A stretch of DNA of 64,000 bases. Source: Vigna angularis. Taxonomy: Eukaryota; Streptophyta; Magnoliopsida; Fabales; Fabaceae. Shown here in pieces: positions 59,256 through 64,000 of this stretch. Under the pieces are notes generated by a model. That model saw nothing but the letters and a program-made list of their open reading frames with translations. It ran no database searches and was not told the DNA's origin. The translations under genes were made by a program, and so were the position numbers. The stretch's first letter is position 1. Every line of letters starts with the position of its first letter. The stretch covers positions 8,134,501-8,198,500 of the forward strand of contig NC_068971.1 of NCBI RefSeq assembly GCF_016808095.1. The letters run 5' to 3'.

Positions 59256-59572
59256 TTCAAATCAAGTTCTGTTTGAAAATTTGTTTGCTCCAATTTTCGA
59301 TTCTAGGTTTGCATGTGCAGGTTTATGTTTTCAAATGCAAAGTCCAGTGGTGCATGACAGGACAAGGTTCAAAACGCCCTTCGGTAATTACCGAAGACTT
59401 TTGACCCTCGATAATTACCAAAGGGCGGAAGCCCTCGGTAAATGTTAGCGACAAGGGATTTACCGAGGGCTCTTTGGCCGTCGATAAGCCGTCTGTAATT
59501 ATCTTTTACCGACGGTTTCGAGCTGTTTCGGAGGGCTCCTGGCCTTCGGTAATGCCCTTCTTTTTTGTAGTG

Positions 59573-60295
59573 TAAGTTCTTCATACATATTATCGAACTA
59601 TCTATTCTTTTCACCGAGCTATCTAAGTTCTACATGCAATTTATTAAGCTATCTAGACTTCTCATTGAACTATCGGTTGTCTTACCCACATGAAGATTTT
59701 GAATAAGAAAATTTCACTTAATGTTAACGATGCCTTTCATATGATAATCAGATTTGTAATTAAATGTTTAATATTTCAGTAGGTCTTTTTTTCGGCTAGA
59801 ATCTCAAATAGGTCCCCTTTTTATTCGTTTTCTAAATTGGATCCTTATTTTTGAAAAATTTAAGCAAACAGGAGTTTACCGTCAAATTAGACAAACACCG
59901 TTTAATTGGTGTGTACGTGGCATGACTGATTTGATTGAAGGTTACAATATATCTATTCAAGTTTAAAGTCGAGACAGACCAATAATTATATATTCATCCA
60001 TAATTATTAATGATCAATATCTCTCGTTAAAATTTATTAATATATATTTTGATTTCATCTACTTCTTTCTTTCTCTACTTTCTTTATTCTTTATATTCTT
60101 TGTATTTTTTTTTCTTGTCTATAATATTATAAAACTATAAAATTATGCAATTATAATATTATATAATTATAAAATCATATGTAACAAAAACTAAATGAGG
60201 TGATAAAAAAATAATTGTCACACATAATTGATTTAAGTGTCACATCACTCCATTGATTTATAGCTAAAGATATCATTTCATAACATATGCATCAT

Positions 60296-60333
<38 letters not shown>

Positions 60334-62233
60334 TATTATATATTATATATGTTAATCTCCAATTTTGTTAGAGTAAATAAATTCATTAAAAAAAAATAAA
60401 AAATATAAAAAAATATGTTTTCTAATGATAAGTGAGAAAAATAAGAAATGAAATAAAATTTTTAAAAAATTTTAAACTTTAATTTTAGCACAAAAAATAA
60501 ATATAATAAAAATAAAATAAAATAGTTCAATTTGTTTTTAATTCATTTTGTGAGTCCAATCGTGTAGTTTTCACCGTACTATTTCTTTTACCTCTCACGA
60601 GACTCTTACAAAAACAACATTTTAAAATATTTGATTTTAAAGGAATATGTGATTTTGATAATTAGAAGCGTGATAATAATTAATCAATATAATATTATGT
60701 TATGATTTGCTCTGTTAGGTTTTTTAGAAAAATATGATTCTAATCATTTAAAACAATATACTTTATAATAATTAAAATTAATATTTAAGATATTTTATTA
60801 TGATTTGATTTTTTTAATACTGTTCATTTTATAATTAAGAATAAGATTATAATACTTGCTTATAAATACACAAACACACATATCTTCTTTAAAACTTTAC
60901 TTTATTTTTCTTTTTCACACCATCATTTCATACCTCATCTCTACACATTAAACTTCATACTTCATTTTCATCCTTCTCTTAACATTTTTAAGTAAGGTAC
61001 ACACATTTTTCTTATTCCACTTTTGCTACATTATTGTGCTCACTTTCTAATGTTATGAATTTCCTTTTTATTTTTCTACAACATCTATTTCACTTTACAG
61101 GTTCCATTATACTCTTTTACATTTGTATATCTTAGATTTTCAAACTATTTTTTTCTTAAAAAAAAACAAAATATAAAAGATGGTAAAAAACTATAAAATT
61201 ATAAAAAATATTTTTCAGCATTTTTACAAATATGAGTATGTCCCAATTATCCTAATACTTAATATTTTTTTCTTAATTGAATAATGTTTGAAAAATTACT
61301 CTGTGATAATCTGAATTGTCTTAGTATTTAATACTATTTTTTTAAAATAGTTAAATAATGTTTTAAAATAATGAGTATTTGTTTGTCCTAATACTTAATA
61401 TTTTTGTTTTTTTCAACCATGTTAAAATAAAAAATATATAAAATCTTCAAAGATTAAAAAATATAGCTTTATTCATCACTTGTTTTTTTTATGTTTGTGA
61501 GACTATTCACATTGACATTTTTTAAATAATTCCAAAATATAAAAATATATATATAATTCTCAAAAATAGAAAATATCAATATTTTTAATGAAAGAATGTC
61601 TGAACTATGTGATTCTTGATTTTCCCTCAGGAATAGAGTCAATTCTTTTTGAGTTCATTTCCAAAAAAAATCCAAACATTTTTGTTTTCTAATAGTGTTA
61701 TTTTTTTTTTGGAAAGATTAAATATTTGAAAACAACATTAACTTCATACATTTAGGTATTGTTTCAGGGTTGTAGTGCTAATATTTAATGACAATTTTTA
61801 TTTCTAAGCAGAAATATTTATGTTGTTATAATTCTAATGGTTGACTTAGCTGTTTTCCAAAGTGAGTCCTTCTAAGTTCATTTCCGAAAAAAATCCAAAC
61901 GCGTAGTGTTATTTTTGGAAAGATTAAATTTTTTGAAAACCATATTAATTTCGTACATTTTATTGTCTTAGGTTAGGGCACATTTTGTAATTCTAAAACC
62001 TTTTTCTTAAACCAATTTTTTCATGATTAGCTGTCTCATTGCAATTTTGGTTGCGATATTATATATAAATTCAGGTAATCTTTTTTTAAGCATAAAATAT
62101 GTGTACTTAAAAATAAATAAGGACTAATTAAGTTAAACTAAAAATATGTTAAATTTGCATTAAAATAAAAATTAATTATATTTAATGAAAATTTTTATTT
62201 CTAAGCAGAAATATTTATGTTGTTAGAGCTGTT
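59573..62233. other. AT-rich upstream region of gene A, right arm
   Basis: Mirror of 20441-23101, with a (TA)n tract at about 60301-60328 and no recognised gene. Confidence 0.5.
60861..60868 (+). promoter_or_regulatory. Candidate TATA box, right arm
   Basis: TATAAATA in TTGCTTATAAATACACAAAC, mirror of the left-arm site. It lies 1.5 kb upstream of gene A and would need a leader intron to serve it. Confidence 0.3.
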
Positions 62234-62389
62234 TTGCAAAGTAACATTGAATGCACTGCATTTTTTTGTTTGTCATTATTTATTCTTGCAACAGTTGTTC
62301 CTTTTTCCCATTATATATTTCTGATGAACCTGATTTCTCTTGTATACATGAAAGTTGATGATCATCAAAGACTGAGAAAAGGTGGAACA

Positions 62390-62797
62390 ATGGCTATGTT
62401 TGGGAAAAGTGTTTCATTCCTATGGGTGTTGATCATTGTACTGTCATCTGCAAACAATTGCATGGTTTCGGCACTGGTGCTTATTGAAGTGACAAATCGT
62501 TTGGACAATGGAAGTTTGGACTTAACCGTTGCATGTCCCAATATTGAGAACAAAAGCTACCTTCTGCACGGTGGTCAATTCCATCAATGGATTAACAATG
62601 CTGATTCGTCTCCATCCGGAGGGCCATTTTTCAAGTGTTCCTTTCAATGGAAAGGTGCATCTCACATGTTTAACATGTATAATCCTTCTAGGGATTTTGA
62701 TTGTGAAGAGTGTCATTGGTATATCAAAGAAACTGGACCTTGTAGGGTCTATAACCGTCCTAATAAGCCTACTATTTGCTCTAATTGGGATTCATAA
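62390..62797 (+). CDS. S1-type self-incompatibility protein homolog A (right copy)
   Basis: It encodes the same 135-residue secreted S1-family protein as the left-arm gene at 19877-20284, with no residue differences: signal peptide at 1-29 and cysteines at 49, 83, 105, 108, 118 and 130. ATG 62390 is chosen over the in-frame ATG at 62234 because of its AACAATGGC context and signal-peptide position. It is the outermost gene of the right arm, pointing outward. Confidence 0.85.
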   Translation: MAMFGKSVSFLWVLIIVLSSANNCMVSALVLIEVTNRLDNGSLDLTVACPNIENKSYLLHGGQFHQWINNADSSPSGGPFFKCSFQWKGASHMFNMYNPSRDFDCEECHWYIKETGPCRVYNRPNKPTICSNWDS

Positions 62798-62857
62798 TTT
62801 CTGCTATCAGTTCTAGAATCTAGGCTTCACAATTTCAACTTTTCTTCCCATCATCTC

Positions 62858-62863
62858 AATAAA
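62858..62863 (+). terminator. AATAAA poly(A) signal of gene A, right arm
   Basis: AATAAA lies about 60 bp past the stop codon, mirroring the left-arm site. Confidence 0.45.
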
Positions 62864-63352
62864 AGAGTGATATCATTCTTCATGTCTTTCAAATTTTAGT
62901 TCAGAAGCTTTATTCATGTCTCTGGTTTTAATTGCCTCTTCTTTTCAATCACTTGTTTTTCTTCTTCCTTATATGTTTTTCATCTTTCAAACCTTAATTA
63001 CTTTTTAGTTTCTTTAGTTTAATTTTATTTTTTTTTCATAAATTTCCCAATTGAATTTCCTAATTGTCTGACCATTTCAAACATATATTTATTGATTTTT
63101 TAAAATATAACAATTTGATTTTTTAAAATATAACAATTTTCATTTTTAAAATATATCTACACATAAAAACATCACAAGAATGATTAGAAAATACCATTAT
63201 GATACGTGATCAGTATAGACTCATCTAAATGATTGAAAAGACACATACAAGTGAAAGAAGACTCAAATACAACACATAACAGAAAATACCAAGAAAAAAT
63301 TTTTAAAAATCAACTTTCACGAAAGAAGAAACTAATAAATCCAAATTAAAAA

Positions 63353-64000
63353 AATTAGTTTGAAAATAAAATAAATAGATAAAAAAAGGTAAAGTAAATT
63401 TTATACAGGTGATAGAAAAATAAATATAAATAAAAAATTAAAAATTAAAATAAATAGGTAAGAAAATAAAAGAACTATGCACATATAATAATAAAATAAA
63501 TATAAATAAAAAAGAAATTGAAAATGTAAGATGATTAAAAAATTAACTTTTAAATCACTTGTCAACTAAATAAAATGGATAATATAAATAAATTTGCTAA
63601 TAATTTTTCTTTAATTATAATATAAATTAACATAAATCACGTTTAGACGAGGACTTATCTAGTTGAAATGGACACATGTCAATGGTACTATTAGTTTTTC
63701 TTCTTCTTTTTTCTTAGACAAAACAAAGGGAAGTATAATTCACATATGATGAGTTAAAAATAGAATGAATACCCAAAACCAAAAGAATGACCATTTTGCA
63801 ACCAAGTTCATTTTAGTTTTACAGCATCCATACATTGGGAAAGTTATCGTCATTATTTTACCATAATTTTTTGTTGGTTTGCGAAAATGTGTTACTAATA
63901 AATTTGAGTAAGTTTTCTTAACTAATATACTTATAAATTATTTTAAAACACAATAATATATAATCATTTTCCACGTCTTCTTATTTATTATATAGAATAA
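63353..64000. other. Right flank outside the inverted duplication
   Basis: AT-rich DNA with no gene, repeat boundary or RNA recognised. Confidence 0.4.

Larger units (their letters stand above)
55270..59572. mobile_element. CACTA-like insertion within the right arm
   Basis: Mirror copy of 23102-27404. The clear terminus TTTTTTGTAGTG is at 59572, followed by TAAGTTCTTC, with CCCTCGGTAA-type subterminal repeats inside. It was present before the duplication, since both arms carry it at the same site. Confidence 0.5.
50826..63352 (-). repeat. Right arm of the 12.5-kb inverted duplication
   Basis: Reverse complement of 19322-31853, carrying the same features in mirrored order. Its inner edge cuts a solo LTR; its outer edge stops at CCAAATTAAAAA, after which the two flanks share nothing visible. 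Confidence 0.95.

Overview
The window is AT-rich, repeat-dense nuclear DNA from a flowering plant, most likely a eudicot legume. That placement is inferred from the mix of S1-type self-incompatibility protein homologs, chromovirus Ty3-gypsy elements and CACTA transposons; no sequence search was run. There are no bacterial operons, rRNA genes, tRNA genes or CRISPR arrays. The only host genes that look intact are small intronless secreted S1-family (SPH) genes. Everything else recognised is a transposon, a captured gene piece or repeat sequence.

Layout. 1-2034: right part of a CACTA-like element carrying GC-rich gene debris and a broken protein-kinase piece. 2035-7249: decayed repeats, a six-unit 49-bp array, and a remnant matching the 3' flanks of the S1-type genes. 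7250-19123: a complete Tekay/Del-like gypsy element (TSD ATTAT) whose 3' LTR holds a nested 2.15-kb solo LTR (TSD AATAG). 19322-31853: left arm of a giant inverted duplication. 31854-50825: a 19-kb spacer with a third S1-type gene, a CACTA element carrying an ATX-like PHD-finger gene fragment, a CACTA element split by a second gypsy element, and LTR and CACTA fragments. 50826-63352: right arm. 63353-64000: AT-rich flank with nothing recognised.

The main structure is a pair of ~12.5-kb inverted arms whose coordinates sum to about 82,674 over most of their length. Each arm carries two S1-type genes (A and B), a 4.3-kb CACTA-like insertion with tandem and fold-back repeats, an unknown ORF and a piece of a solo LTR. 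The A and B proteins are identical between arms, so the duplication is young. The solo LTR is complete with a CTCAT site duplication on the left but cut off at the inner edge of the right arm, which orders the events: LTR insertion, then inverted duplication. Five S1-type genes of three sequence types result, arranged A-, B-, C-, B+, A+. Transposon insertion and inverted duplication appear to have shaped this small secreted-protein cluster. All comparisons were made by eye, so identities are approximate.
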